64,000 nt of DNA, taken from NCBI GenBank assembly GCA_963573305.1, contig OY754329.1:66957084-67021083 (forward strand), written 5' to 3'. The DNA is from Pyrrhosoma nymphula. Taxonomy: Eukaryota; Arthropoda; Insecta; Odonata; Coenagrionidae. Positions 23,505 through 33,217 of the stretch are shown here, piece by piece. The stretch's first letter is position 1. Each line of letters starts with the position of its first letter. A program made the translations under genes and the position numbers. The notes below the pieces were generated by a model. The model searched no databases, had not been told where the DNA came from, and saw only the letters and a list, made by a program, of their open reading frames with translations.

Positions 23505-23625
23505 GCTTCAGGCTTTGTAGAAACTTTTAATATTCATTACAATAAAGTTTTGTACTTTTCTACACATTTTATTTTTTTTAAACACTACGCGTTTCAACAA
23601 TTTTTTGGCATCGTCAGGTGTAGTG
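23505..23625 (-). mobile_element. Penelope-like terminal-repeat unit, minus strand
   Basis: Read on the minus strand: hammerhead-like motif (23586-23617), then A/T-rich DNA, then TGTAGAAAAGTAC, then TAATGAATATTAAAAGTTTC, then TACAAAGCCTGAAGC. The same order (motif, TTTTGTAGAAAAGTAC, TTAATGATAAATAC, TTCTACGAAGTGAAGCCTG) occurs on the plus strand at 63757-63886, so both are copies of one unit. Assignment to Penelope-like elements is inferred from the hammerhead. Confidence 0.55.
23586..23617 (-). ncRNA. Hammerhead-like motif
   Basis: On the minus strand: CTGACGA (intact core), extra T, a weak stem II (GCCA...TTGTT), GAAACGCGTA. ACGCGT is self-complementary (stem III of a dimer), the cleavage base is A. 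Flanking ACAC/GTGT gives a four-pair stem I. The poor stem II suggests decay. Confidence 0.5.
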
Positions 23626-23896
23626 TATACATATAAAAATATGTAAATAAAAAGTGTAGAAAATTACAACTTATTGTAATGAACTTAATTGTATTTTGAT
23701 TTTTGAAATCACCTAAATTTACAACATTGTCAAACAAATAATAAACAGCAACGAATTTATCACCAAACAATTTAGAAGGAACTCTCTCTGAGATAACATG
23801 AAAATGTATATGCATCCATATTTTTTAAATAACTATGCACCAAAATCGTAAAACAAATTCAATTTATGTACAATACACCCAACATTTTTATTTAAG

Positions 23897-23934
23897 GCCC
23901 TGAAGAAGCATGCATACACATGCGAAACGTCGGC
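23897..23934 (+). ncRNA. Hammerhead-like ribozyme, intact core
   Basis: GCC, CTGAAGA, extra A, GCATG, loop CATACA, CATGC, GAAACGTC, GGC. All core bases fit CUGANGA...GAAA, stem II is five perfect pairs, stem I starts with three pairs (GCC/GGC), and ACGT directly precedes the cleavage C so that stem III has no loop. Two molecules could pair through ACGT. The one deviation from the canonical hammerhead is the unpaired base between A9 and stem II, which recurs in the other well-formed copies here. 23935-24480 holds nothing else. Confidence 0.7.
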
Positions 23935-24489
23935 AATGAGAAATAATATCTTTCAAATTTATTGACCTATATCTCCCGAAGAAAAAAAATATATATTGAA
24001 TTATTAACTCTACTAGATATGAAATTAAGAATACAAACAAATGCGGAACTGGCCGCACCGTAACTTTAACAGTCAGCCGGCTCGAAATCGAGGAGTCTGT
24101 ATTCGTATCCCAGTCCAAGAAAATGAGTTTTTCACTGTGAATTTCACACAATTGTGTAACTTGAAAATATCCTCCCTTTTAATTGTTTCGTAAACGAATC
24201 GAACTTTCAATAACATGGTTTTAAGTGCGAGGTTGGGTGAAATATGGGGGAAAATAGTATTTCTCTGTCTAATATAAATAATGTTTTCGTGAAGACCTAT
24301 TCATAACAGGCGAATTCTTCCAGTACATTGAAATTGGAGATGAAATTAATGAAGTTTGAGTGAGATATCATTTCATATAAATTCAATAAATTTTGTATCA
24401 TCATAAAGAAACATTCTCACCTTAATATGATACCATATTATCAGCCACTTACTACATATGGGGATATTAGCCAATAATACAACCCGTTT

Positions 24490-24881
24490 TCAATGGTAAA
24501 TGGTACGAGTGCGTACTCCAGAGAGACTGTATATGAAAAATGAGAAACTTCTTTCGCATAGATCGCGTCTGAGTATTAACAGTGTGTAGTTATTACGATT
24601 TTCTAACTAACTTTAAAACTAAATCAATTACGCACCTCGGTAATTCTTACAGAATCGCAAACATATCTTTAATTGTGAAATTGTTTTCAGCGTGCGGTGT
24701 GAAAGTTATAGACCTATGGATGCATATTTAGTTAATTGCCGATAATTCAATTAAATAAAACATCTGTGTTGCATTGATATTACAAAATTTACTGTATGCT
24801 TCTTACCGCTGCTAAAATAAAGAAATTAAATTAAAAAACGGTCTCTATTATGAGGAAAAATTCTCCCTCAAACTACCTATT
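24490..24881 (+). mobile_element. TTAA MITE family T1, 5'-truncated copy 3
   Basis: From about 24511 it aligns with the second part of 13068-13614 (ACTCCAGAGAGACTGTATAT, TTCTTACAGAATCGCAAAC) and ends CCCTCAAACTACC at the expected TIR position. The left TIR is missing and the right flank is TATT, not TTAA. Confidence 0.65.
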
Positions 24882-25289
24882 CTAGTTTTATAATAATGAG
24901 CAGATAACTATTGTAAAAGAAGGCAAAATGTCTTAGTTCAATGAAGATAGCGCTGCTTTCGATGAAAATGCCTAGAGAAAAGGGTTAGTTAAAAATATAA
25001 TAGTCAAAAATACCCAATATTAAGTAACTTAATTATTTTAACAAATAGCTCAGTGCTGTTATCAGCCAAAGCAGTTTTTTTAACATAACAAACCAGAGGT
25101 GTAATTCAGTATTTCGTTTGACTCAAATAGTTGCGGTGGAAGTTATTTAAAGTCAATTTGAGGGAGACAAAGAAAGAGTATGTCATATCCAAAGAAAAGC
25201 GGCAATATACGTAGAAAGACGCTTTTTAAATGAACGATCCTCCACTACCCAAGACCGGTGAATCTCATTGTCAGTCACATTAGTGTGAA

Positions 25290-25503
25290 ATTCCACAGAG
25301 GGAAAATCATTCGCCTTTACCGGGACTCGAATCCGAATTCCTCAATATCGCGCCGATTACTTTAGCTAGTTAACCTAACGAGTTGTCCCTGTGGATTTTT
25401 GACGGCTTTAGTGGAACAACCTGTTCAGGACAGTTTGACATATGACAATAGAAGCAGCCCAAATATTGCGCTTAGAGCCACCGTCCACGGGGTTAAAGCC
25501 AAA
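25290..25503 (-). mobile_element. tRNA-derived SINE family S1, copy a
   Basis: On the minus strand the element ends with a tRNA-like part: A box near 25360-25381, B box GGATTCGAGTC at 25324-25334, then GGCGAATGATTTTCCC and TCTGTGGAATTTC. The upstream 110 bases (ending near 25503) match copy c at 27.1 kb. It abuts copy b head-to-head. Confidence 0.75.
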
Positions 25504-25690
25504 CATGGAAAATTTGGACTACTTCGTTGACATCATATGTGCGGTAGTCCTTAACGACTTGCTCATTAAAAGCCCTCAAAAATCCACGGGGAGGAGGACT
25601 CCTCGGTAGCTCAACTGGCTGAAGCACTCGGCGCGATATCGAGGAATCCGGGTTAGAGTCACGGTCAAAAGTTTGAGTCAAGACAAATGA
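25504..25690 (+). mobile_element. tRNA-derived SINE family S1, copy b
   Basis: Plus-strand copy: TTGGACTAC, ATCATATGTGCGG, CTCAAAAATCCACGGGGAGG, ACTCCTCGGTAGCTCAACTG (A box), GGGTTAGAGTC (B box, about 25640), then GACAAATGATTTTT. It meets copy a at its 5' end, so the two could fold back on each other over the shared region. Confidence 0.75.
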
Positions 25691-25779
25691 TTTTTTACCT
25701 TTTCGGAATTCCCTATTTATGTGCACTTGTGGGTATCTGCGTAAAGGTATTACCGTGGCTAGTCCCGGTGTCCCCCAAA

Positions 25780-25845
25780 TTTACCAAGTCACCCGTTTCC
25801 CGGCATTTCCTAGGACCTGATTCTTACCCACAACTTCTCCGACCC
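25780..25845 (+). repeat. Dispersed repeat D2, copy 1
   Basis: CACCCGTTTCCCGGCATTTC, CTAGGACCTGATTCTTACCC, ACAACTTCTCCGACCCC aligns with 28112-28175 (ACCTGTCTCCCAGCATTTCC, CAGGGCTCAGTCCTTATCC, ACAACCCCCCTGACC). The shared length is about 60 bp. Class unknown. Confidence 0.5.
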
Positions 25846-26009
25846 CGACCAAATGGTGTCCTAGCCACACTTCATACTCTATACCCCTACCCGTTCTCTC
25901 TTGACCCTCGTGGGGAGGTTGTTTTGGTAGCTGTGGTACTGGTTTGATAACCAAAGGGACCAGTTTCCACTCATCTACATAAGCGAAATACCTTTCAAGG
26001 AGTGTAGCT

Positions 26010-26155
26010 CAGGATGATTCTGCACAAGGTATGCAATACTCGTCCCAGCTCAAATCAGAACCTTACACCCTCACCCGGTTGCTAAGAGAGAACCAGCAAG
26101 CAGTCAGGAGAACAATGCATAGCCAAACCAAGGGAATTCTACGCTTACAACATGC
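26010..26155 (+). repeat. Dispersed repeat D3, copy 1
   Basis: Shares GGTATGCAATACTCGTCCCA, GCTCAA and a terminal GTCAGGAGAACAATGCAT with 47665-47752 (GGCATGCGACTATCGTCCCA, GTTCAA, GTCAGGAGAACAATGCAT). At 47.6 kb the copy extends upstream into CTACATTTACGAAGTACCAT and GCGTGGCAGGG, also echoed at 45.55 kb. This looks like a LINE or SINE body, but I cannot name it. Confidence 0.5.
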
Positions 26156-26195
26156 TAACAGACAGTGCACGGGTTTATTTACTACTATTGATTAG

Positions 26196-26431
26196 TATTT
26201 CTAGTACTCCTGGCTGCTGCAGAGATATTTCCGAGGGATCCCAGTCCAGATAGTGATATCCTTCGAGTATGTACAGAGGATATAGATTGCGTGCGCTTTC
26301 CTTGCAATGAATTGTTAGTGGGGCCAAATCAAATTGTTGCATGTGACGTCAGACATAGTATTCAATTGAGGCTGGAGCATGGAGAGCAGCTGGACAATTT
26401 ACACGCTGGAGCTGGGAGACCACGTTTTTGA
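26196..26431 (+). CDS. Possible exon of a small secreted protein
   Basis: One frame is open from 26192 to a stop at 26429-26431. After a possible splice acceptor (TTGATTAG, AG at 26194-26195) it reads FLVLLAAAEIFPRDPSPDSD, then ILRVCTEDIDCVRFPCNELL, VGPNQIVACDVRH and an R/G-rich end. The start FLVLLAAA is signal-peptide-like, and four cysteines (C-x5-C-x4-C-x12-C) follow. No initiator ATG is in frame, so an upstream exon would be needed. I do not recognise the family, and a chance open frame is quite possible because repeat D3 lies immediately upstream. Confidence 0.25.
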
Positions 26432-27099
26432 GATAGTTTTCATCCTAATCTTGTGTTCATATGCCAAGAGTATAATGGTTCCGGATTCATTAGATTGTTG
26501 CTATTTGGGGAAAGTAGGTAATATTTAATATAAATTCTAAGTTAATATTTTGCCTGTTAGGTGCATTTATGCGCTTTCCCGATAAAAACCACCTTAATTA
26601 ATACACACTGGCGTCTTCTAAGTCAGTCATCCTTTTCTATAAACTACAGCATTCCTTTAAAATTTCAAGTTCGCATCCACCTTCACATCCACAAACGACT
26701 GTTTTTTAAATAATAAATATGCTTCTTTTCCATAGGCTTCCAAGGAATTATCAGCAGCCTTACCAATATCTGACTTCACAGTTTTTAATTGTGTACCCGT
26801 TGGTGCCTTTTGTTAAGAGAAGGCAAATGACGACGCCAGGTTCTCTCCACCCTTCATTATTTCCCAGAATAAATCATTCCTTTGACCTAGTCACCTTCCT
26901 TTACTTCTGTTAATAACCTCAGTTAAGATGTTATCCCTTCCGTATACTAGTGCCAGTTTAGTCTAAAACTATTTTGCATGATAGGATAAGAAACAAAATC
27001 TATTTTACAAGACAGGGTAAGAAACGAAATTATAAGATCAAATCTAAACTTTTTTTTTTAAATTTGAGGATACAGGAACCAGCCACCTTTACGTTGCTA

Positions 27100-27325
27100 A
27101 ATTCCACAGAGGAAAAATCATTCATCTAGGCCGGAATTCGAACCAGGATCCCTCGATGCTTAGTGCTTTAGCCAGTTAAGCCATCGAGGAGTCCTCCCCT
27201 GTGGATGTTTGAGGACTTAGAAGGAACAAGTTGTTCAGGGCTGTCGGACATACGACGTCACAGCAGTAGTCCAAGGCGTGCACTTAGCGCCACTGTCCGT
27301 GAGGATAAAGGCAAACATGGAACAA
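27100..27325 (-). mobile_element. tRNA-derived SINE family S1, copy c
   Basis: On the minus strand: CTCGATGGCTTAACTGGCTA (A box), GGTTCGAATTCC (B box, 27132-27143), then GATGAATGATTTTTCC and TCTGTGGAATT. Upstream part TGGACTACTGCTGTGACGTC and ATCCACAGGGGAGGACTCC match copies a and b. The copy is near full length. Confidence 0.75.
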
Positions 27326-27987
27326 CTTAGTGAGGTGTTAGCTCTTTTGGCGAATTTTGAGGATTAAAAAATGTTTAATTTAGAAGTAGAAAGGCATAAT
27401 ACAAAGCAAAAAGGTGCAAATATTATCATAGACAAATGCAGTAGAACAGTCTCTGAAACATATTGCCTTAGGCCATTAGTCCCTTTGTCATTGTAATGTG
27501 GGTAGACCTAGTTGAAGATTGTTTCAGGAACAGGATATGTGGCCAAACTCATGAAGTGAAGAAGAACTATTTTTAGATATCCATAACTGAAATTATTCCT
27601 TTTTCACGAAACTAAGATGGTTGACAGTCTCGGGGTTAACGATATAGAAACCTTTCATGGTAGGAGTGAAAGGTAAAACAAACACTGCGATTTCCACACT
27701 GAATTTTATTGTTCACGGACCATGGTTTCGTGGTCGAGGACAGTAAAATTGTGGTAAATAAAATTACATTGATGGTTGACAATAAGAGAGGGAGGAAATT
27801 GCAGTATTTCTGTTCGACCTCCAAAACTGACAATGAGAGAGCCAACTCCAAAGTTGAATACCCACTGGGCTTAAGAAGCAATCAATTTGAATAAATCATG
27901 AGAGTTGATATTGTGAAGGAATCAGTTATCGATGAAACAATATTTCATACAAGATTCTTTTGAAGCATCAGCACGTCTTTGGACTAC

Positions 27988-28760
27988 TCAAAATCGAGTC
28001 CATCCCATTCTTATAGCCTCCTCATAAAAAATACCTTTCTCATAGAAAAGCAAACCGATATGAACAAACGTTTTTTTGCATGAATAATCCTCCCTTTCCT
28101 TTTGGGAGGCGAATCCCAGACACCTGTCTCCCAGCATTTCCCAGGGCTCAGTCCTTATCCACAACCCCCCTGACCTCTGACCTCGAAGGACGGCTGGAGG
28201 GAGGGGGGTAAGGGCTGGGGAGGTCTTCCGACCACACCCCATTTCTCCCACACCACTCTCCCCTCCTGAACCCCAATTCGACCCCCCAGACACTTTCTCC
28301 GGCTGTTCTTCCCACTCAAACCCTTCCCAGCCGACCATTCCCCTCTTCGTCACTTTCCATATTCTTCTCCCGGGGCGACCATGACGACTCACAAGGAAAA
28401 GGAATATGGTTGGGATGGGGAGGGAGGGATTTGAGGTGAGGAGGAGAAATTGGCAAGGGAAGCCTTCTTCCCTCTCCACAGTGAGGGAGGATTCCAAGGT
28501 GGCGGTGGGTCGGGGCATCTCCCGATTCTCTTCATATTTCTTTTTTCTCCTTTCCTTCCAAGGCGCCTTCTGGCGTTGTGTGGCGGGAATTCTCAGGGAC
28601 TTCTCGCATCTCTTCCCATCGTTCACAGGCGTCACCCGTCCCTCGCGATTCTGATCGTCATTTGTCTACTCCACCCCGATGTTTAACCCCCCTCCCCGCC
28701 CCTCCACACCCACCCATTTTGACCTTATTTTTACCTTTTCTCCTCCCCTTGGAACTGTTC
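27988..28760. other. GC-rich skewed region with long biased open frames
   Basis: Overlapping frames occur on both strands (the longest minus, 27988-28635, 215 codons). Products are rich in G, E, R, P and lack any domain, signal or conserved motif. Part of it (28112-28175) is dispersed repeat D2. Strand asymmetry of purines explains the lack of stops. A genuine unknown gene cannot be excluded. Confidence 0.45.
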
Positions 28761-28924
28761 CGTTCCCACGGTTACCTCAGCTACCGAGCCTTTACAGTTT
28801 ACATACTTGCGGCGGCATTAAAGGTCGGCTCACATTCAATGTAAGAAGATAACATATGGACATTACATAAGAGCTTTGGAGTTGGGTGCTTGCATTGCAG
28901 TGGAGACGGTAACCGTTTTTCCGG

Positions 28925-28993
28925 CCCCGGTTGTGGCGGGGTAAAGTCCTTGCCTGATATCTCAAGAGTCGCGAGTTCGAGTCCCGCAAGGGT
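28925..28993 (+). mobile_element. tRNA-derived SINE head or tRNA pseudogene
   Basis: GTTGTGGCGGGGTAAAGTCC (A box) and GAGTTCGAGTCCCGC (B box) lie about 35 bases apart, and the T arm can pair (GCGAG/...CCCGC-like). No convincing acceptor stem. The following TAAGATTATAACCTTTCAGA is a candidate SINE body. Confidence 0.55.
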
Positions 28994-29130
28994 AAGATTA
29001 TAACCTTTCAGAGCATGTTTGTGTTAGTACTTTGTTACCGGTTAAAATGACTGCCGTTAAATACCCTTGAGCTGTTTCAAGGACAATGTGAAGTAAATTA
29101 ATATTTTTATTCGAGAAATATCAGGTCAAG

Positions 29131-29348
29131 CTAATCGTAAAATGGGATTTGTTAAAAGAGTTCTTGGCAAGTGCGACGATAAAGTTTAGGAATCAGCTAC
29201 TTCTCCATGTTAGACCCCACTTGGAATACACTGCCAGTATTTGGGATCCTCATTGGGTAAGCTAAAAAAAACAGTTAGAACGCGTGCAACGAAGATTGGT
29301 AAAATACGTAAAATTCCATTTGGAAAATCTCGTCAGTGTTACTAAACT
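29131..29348 (+). pseudogene. Jockey/CR1-type LINE reverse transcriptase fragment
   Basis: The first frame reads NRKMGFVKRVLGKCDDKV to a stop. A shift then gives FRNQLLLHVRPHLEYTASIW, DPHWVS, stop, KKQLERVQRRLVKYVKFH. The words L-G-F-x-x-R, VRPHLEY-x-S-x-WDP and LE-x-VQRR are the standard thumb-region signature of Jockey, CR1 and related LINE ORF2 proteins. Frameshift plus stop show it is dead. Confidence 0.8.
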
Positions 29349-32300
29349 TAGTCGATTCGTAACATTTATTTGGAACAGTTGCGTATGCAGTCGTTTCACC
29401 GCGACAACGCCTTATTCCACCACTAACCATACAATGAAACGTTAATGCACAATTCACCTCTGTCTCCTCTCCCCTCCTATTTCCTATTCCCTCCCTTTTA
29501 ATAGCTGATGTCCCAACACCTTCTGCCACACGCCTCTGCGGAAGCTCGCAGGGTAGTATGCAGACGTAGATGAACTCTTCCCCCTTTCAGAAAAGGCATT
29601 AGTTTATACAAAATTAAACTTTCTGCTTAACTCAACTCAGCTAAATTATTCTGCATCTGATAATGTCGTCTATGTGGTAAAATCGGTCGTGCATTGAATT
29701 ACTCAGTCAATGAAAACGTACATAGTTAATCATTTAGTGAACGGGTATTTAATCAAAACTTGGGTGGATGAGTGAGGTTAGAACTCATTAAGCTCCTAAT
29801 AGGCCTTGCCATGTGTTAAATTCACTTAACGGGATATGTACATGTGGCAGGAAGTGTTAGAACACCAGCCATGAAAGTGGGGAAATGGGGAAAAGGAGGG
29901 GGAAATGTACACGCTAAACTAAATTGGTAATTGCGTAACATTACCATCTCCATCGATCCACCCACAGATCATTATCGTAACAAGACCCATGCATTCATGG
30001 CAAAGCTTCGGCCTACCGTCGACCTTCGTCCTTTGCCCCTCCCGGGAAGATTCCCTCATTCTTGCGTCCTACACTGACGTTATTCTCTAGTCATGACCTT
30101 TTCGCCCACTTCAACCGTGCCCTCTTTACCATTTCCCCTCCTCCCTTTGCATTTCAAATGGGGGAGTTCTTCTCCTCCCCCATCTCCTTACACCGCCATT
30201 CAACGTTTCCCGAAGAATACATACCTCTCGAAAAAAATACCCGAAATGTCTCGGTGTGAGAGCGGAGTGCAGGTGACACAGACCCCTTGAGGCATTCACT
30301 TCCTCCCTCAAGGCTCCCCTCCCAACCACCCCCCAAATTTTTCCCACACCCCATCCCACCAAACGAGTGGCTCTCCAGGAAATGTAGCTTATGAATATTT
30401 TGGCCCCGCATGCAAGGAATACCTATTAGAAAGTTTTCTCCATGGCCGCAGGGGATGAGGAGGAAATGGGTGAGGGAAAGAAAGTGAGAAATGGAAAGAG
30501 AAATATGTAAAGAAAGAGATGAGTAGGAAGATGGTTTAAGAAATAAATGCGAAGACTAACTTTGAGAGGCATAGAGAACAGTGAAATAGTTTGGAAAACT
30601 TTGGATCGCCTTGAGGCCTGGTCGCACGATGGACTTACCCGCGTGAGTAGATGCATTAACACATTCCTCATTAAAATTGCACGTTGTTGCAAATTGGGTA
30701 TTTTCCAAAATTTTAAATTTAAGTTTACGGATCTTCATACGTTACTTAAACTCGAACAAGCTTGCGGAGTGAAAGTAGTTTTAAAATTGATTCAATATTA
30801 ATTGAGATATTTAAGATTAAAATAGTCGAAATTTCAAATTTTTTACGCCGCTGCGAAACGAAATCTGATTGGCTTGACGTCATTTTCGCTGAGCGATAGA
30901 CGAATGTGAGGGAAGTGAGTAACTGTAGAAGATCTACCGTATATTTAAAGAGTTTTCATTGAAAACAAAAGCTATGGCGTGCAATGGTTTTATTAAAACC
31001 ACATAAGATAATTTACCCAAAGTGGATATGTTTATGGTAGGCGTTTTAATGAAGAAGGACGAGCGATTTAATGCGGCGGAAATTCGTTGAGCTTAAGTCC
31101 AAAAAATGTAAGCCTAAAGTTTGCTTTTAAAATCGTTATTACTGTTTTATATCATTTTTGATACATATAATTATGTATTTGGTGTATGAACTTTATCAAC
31201 TGTTTTTCCAATACACTCATAATCATTATGATACTTATTTCTTTATCGAAGTCCATGTGATCCAAGTCCGAAGTGCATGAGTCCATGCAACAGTAAACAA
31301 ACAGTATCTTAGTAACATATCAACATAACACAGTAGGTACTTGTCAAATGTTTGTGCTGCCAATACTCGACACACCTAAAACGTTAATTTTTAATTTGCT
31401 AATTAGTGATTGTTTGTAGAGGTTTCTAGAAGTGGCTTATCTGCTGTAGAAATGCCTAAAAATAGATTCTCATCTCCTAAATTTCTATTCAAAGTTTAAT
31501 TTAAGTGTTGTTATATTATAAAGCTTCTCGTGAGAGTTATGGTGATAATGCTATAGGATACTTCCAAGTAAAGAGAGATGGACCACTGTGCACAGTCATT
31601 GCAAGAATATATCCAGAACACAAAGTGCGGAGTAAAGCATACATTTTTACGGGTGGACATTGAGGAATCCAAGGAAGAAATTTCAATCATTCAATGTCGT
31701 GATTGCGTGAAAAAATTTCTTGTTCGGTGTTTCAACCGATGTATTTGTACATTATGGCACAAAACACCATCTATATCCCTTACTTAGATGCCATTTAAAG
31801 GCATATCTAGAAACGCGAACACGTCAGAAACTAATTTTGCCGCATTTGTTTCCACCGTAAGCATAAGGAAACGCCTGGGTCTAAATGTAAACAGCGAAAA
31901 TGACGTCACAGGCCATTCGGTTGTTTCCGGAGTGTGCTCGGGAGCATTCGTAACCTTCTACTTTCTTTAGCTTTTAAAACCGCAATTCATACAATTTGAT
32001 AAGAAAACTTTAGCCAATGCAATAAGTTCAAGTAACTGAATCAGAATATCGATAGTTTGAAATACGTGGAAAATACCCAATTGTAAACACGAAAAAATTG
32101 CGCAAATGTGCGAACGCGTGGCCAGGTAATAGCCCCTGTTCTAATTTGGAACATTTGTTCATGCAATTTTCAACCGTTTCACAGTGCCTTCTAGTGGTAG
32201 CCCTAAGAAACGACATTAGCATTACTGTTGGTGACTTCGTGTTCTCGTTCAGTGTGTTTACAAGTAACTTAGTGCTCTTTATATTTCGATCCTTCCTTTT

Positions 32301-32847
32301 TCTGAATTTCTACAGTCAGTACCATTATATCAATGACAGCTGCTGCTGCAGTTACGTACTCGTCCACATCCATTTCTTGCACAAAATTTCGGTGTATTCT
32401 ATACTCACTAAATTGCAAAGTAGGAAAGAAGAGTTTTTCAAAAATCCTTCAATCGCATACTTGTGCGGGTACATGCATCGTGTAACCAGGCCTTTAGGAT
32501 TGGAATGTTCCAAGGAACTTTGCTTGCAGCTGTATTGATTCGGAATATAAAGAGAGCATGAGTTGATTCGTTTCTTCGACTGATTCTCTCCTCAAAGACA
32601 GCAATAGAAAAAATACTTGTTGAATAAGTTGAGGCGCAATTCGACTTACGTTGCTTTTAAGGAGGCATTTCTGACATTCAGGAATAATCTCCGCATCAAG
32701 TATGACATGCGTTTAATGATTATTGTACCAAACGATTTGTGAAATTCGCAGGAAATATCAAATTCCAATTGGAAATATTAAAGGAAATAGCTGGGAACGA
32801 TTCAGTCAGCGATATACAACTGGTTCTGAATATAGAATATGTAGTCT
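29349..32847. other. No confident feature over 3.5 kb
   Basis: Open frames at 31578-31787, 31788-31970 and 32098-32538 (146 codons) have no recognisable motif. The last is the longest plus-strand frame without strong bias and contains hydrophobic stretches, but also a 64-codon frame on the opposite strand. TGACGTCATTTTCGCTG at about 30879 recurs inverted at about 31894 (17 bp), which may be chance or subterminal repeats of an element of about 1 kb. Confidence 0.4.
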
Positions 32848-33217
32848 TTAAAGTGGCTGGATCGGTAATCGTGAGTCGTTGAAGGCACACTCTAATAACT
32901 TTTCGAGTAAATCGAAAAAATATTCTTGGACCACACTTTACTCAAGAACACCTGTTTATACGTTGGAAATCACCATACATGCAGTAATTTATATTTATTT
33001 ATAAATTTATAAAATCTGTATATAAGTAATCGAATTGTTTCAAAATATATGCCGTGTTCCATAATATTACTTGTTAAACTATCATTGAATTGCCAGGAAA
33101 CCAAATCGGTAGCATGCAGTTTTGTTCACTTTTATCGATAGATATTACTAATGAGGACACGTATGCAAAGTTTCACGCAAATCTGTACATAAACAAAAAT
33201 CGCTCCAGCCACCTTAA
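32848..33217 (-). mobile_element. TTAA-flanked MITE, family T2 copy 2
   Basis: The element 32852-33213 (362 bp) lies inverted relative to the copy at 7.3 kb. Right end CGCTCCAGCCACC then TTAA (33214-33217); left end AGTGGCTGGATCG after TTAA (32848-32851), with two TIR substitutions. An internal deletion of about 170 bp relative to copy 1. Confidence 0.85.

Noticed and set aside
27988..28635. 215-codon minus-strand open frame as a gene
   Set aside because: The product is low complexity with no domain. The region is strand-biased and GC-rich with overlapping frames on both strands, and part is a dispersed repeat.
28925..28993. Functional tRNA gene
   Set aside because: A and B boxes are present, but no acceptor stem or anticodon stem could be drawn. 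It is more likely a SINE head.
30878..31912. 1-kb TIR element based on TGACGTCATTTTCGCTG inverted match
   Set aside because: The match is only 17 bp with no similarity outside or inside it and no target duplication, so it may be chance.
32098..32538. 146-codon open frame
   Set aside because: No recognisable domain or orderly hydrophobic segments, and a frame lies on the opposite strand. Retained only as a note in the surrounding region.
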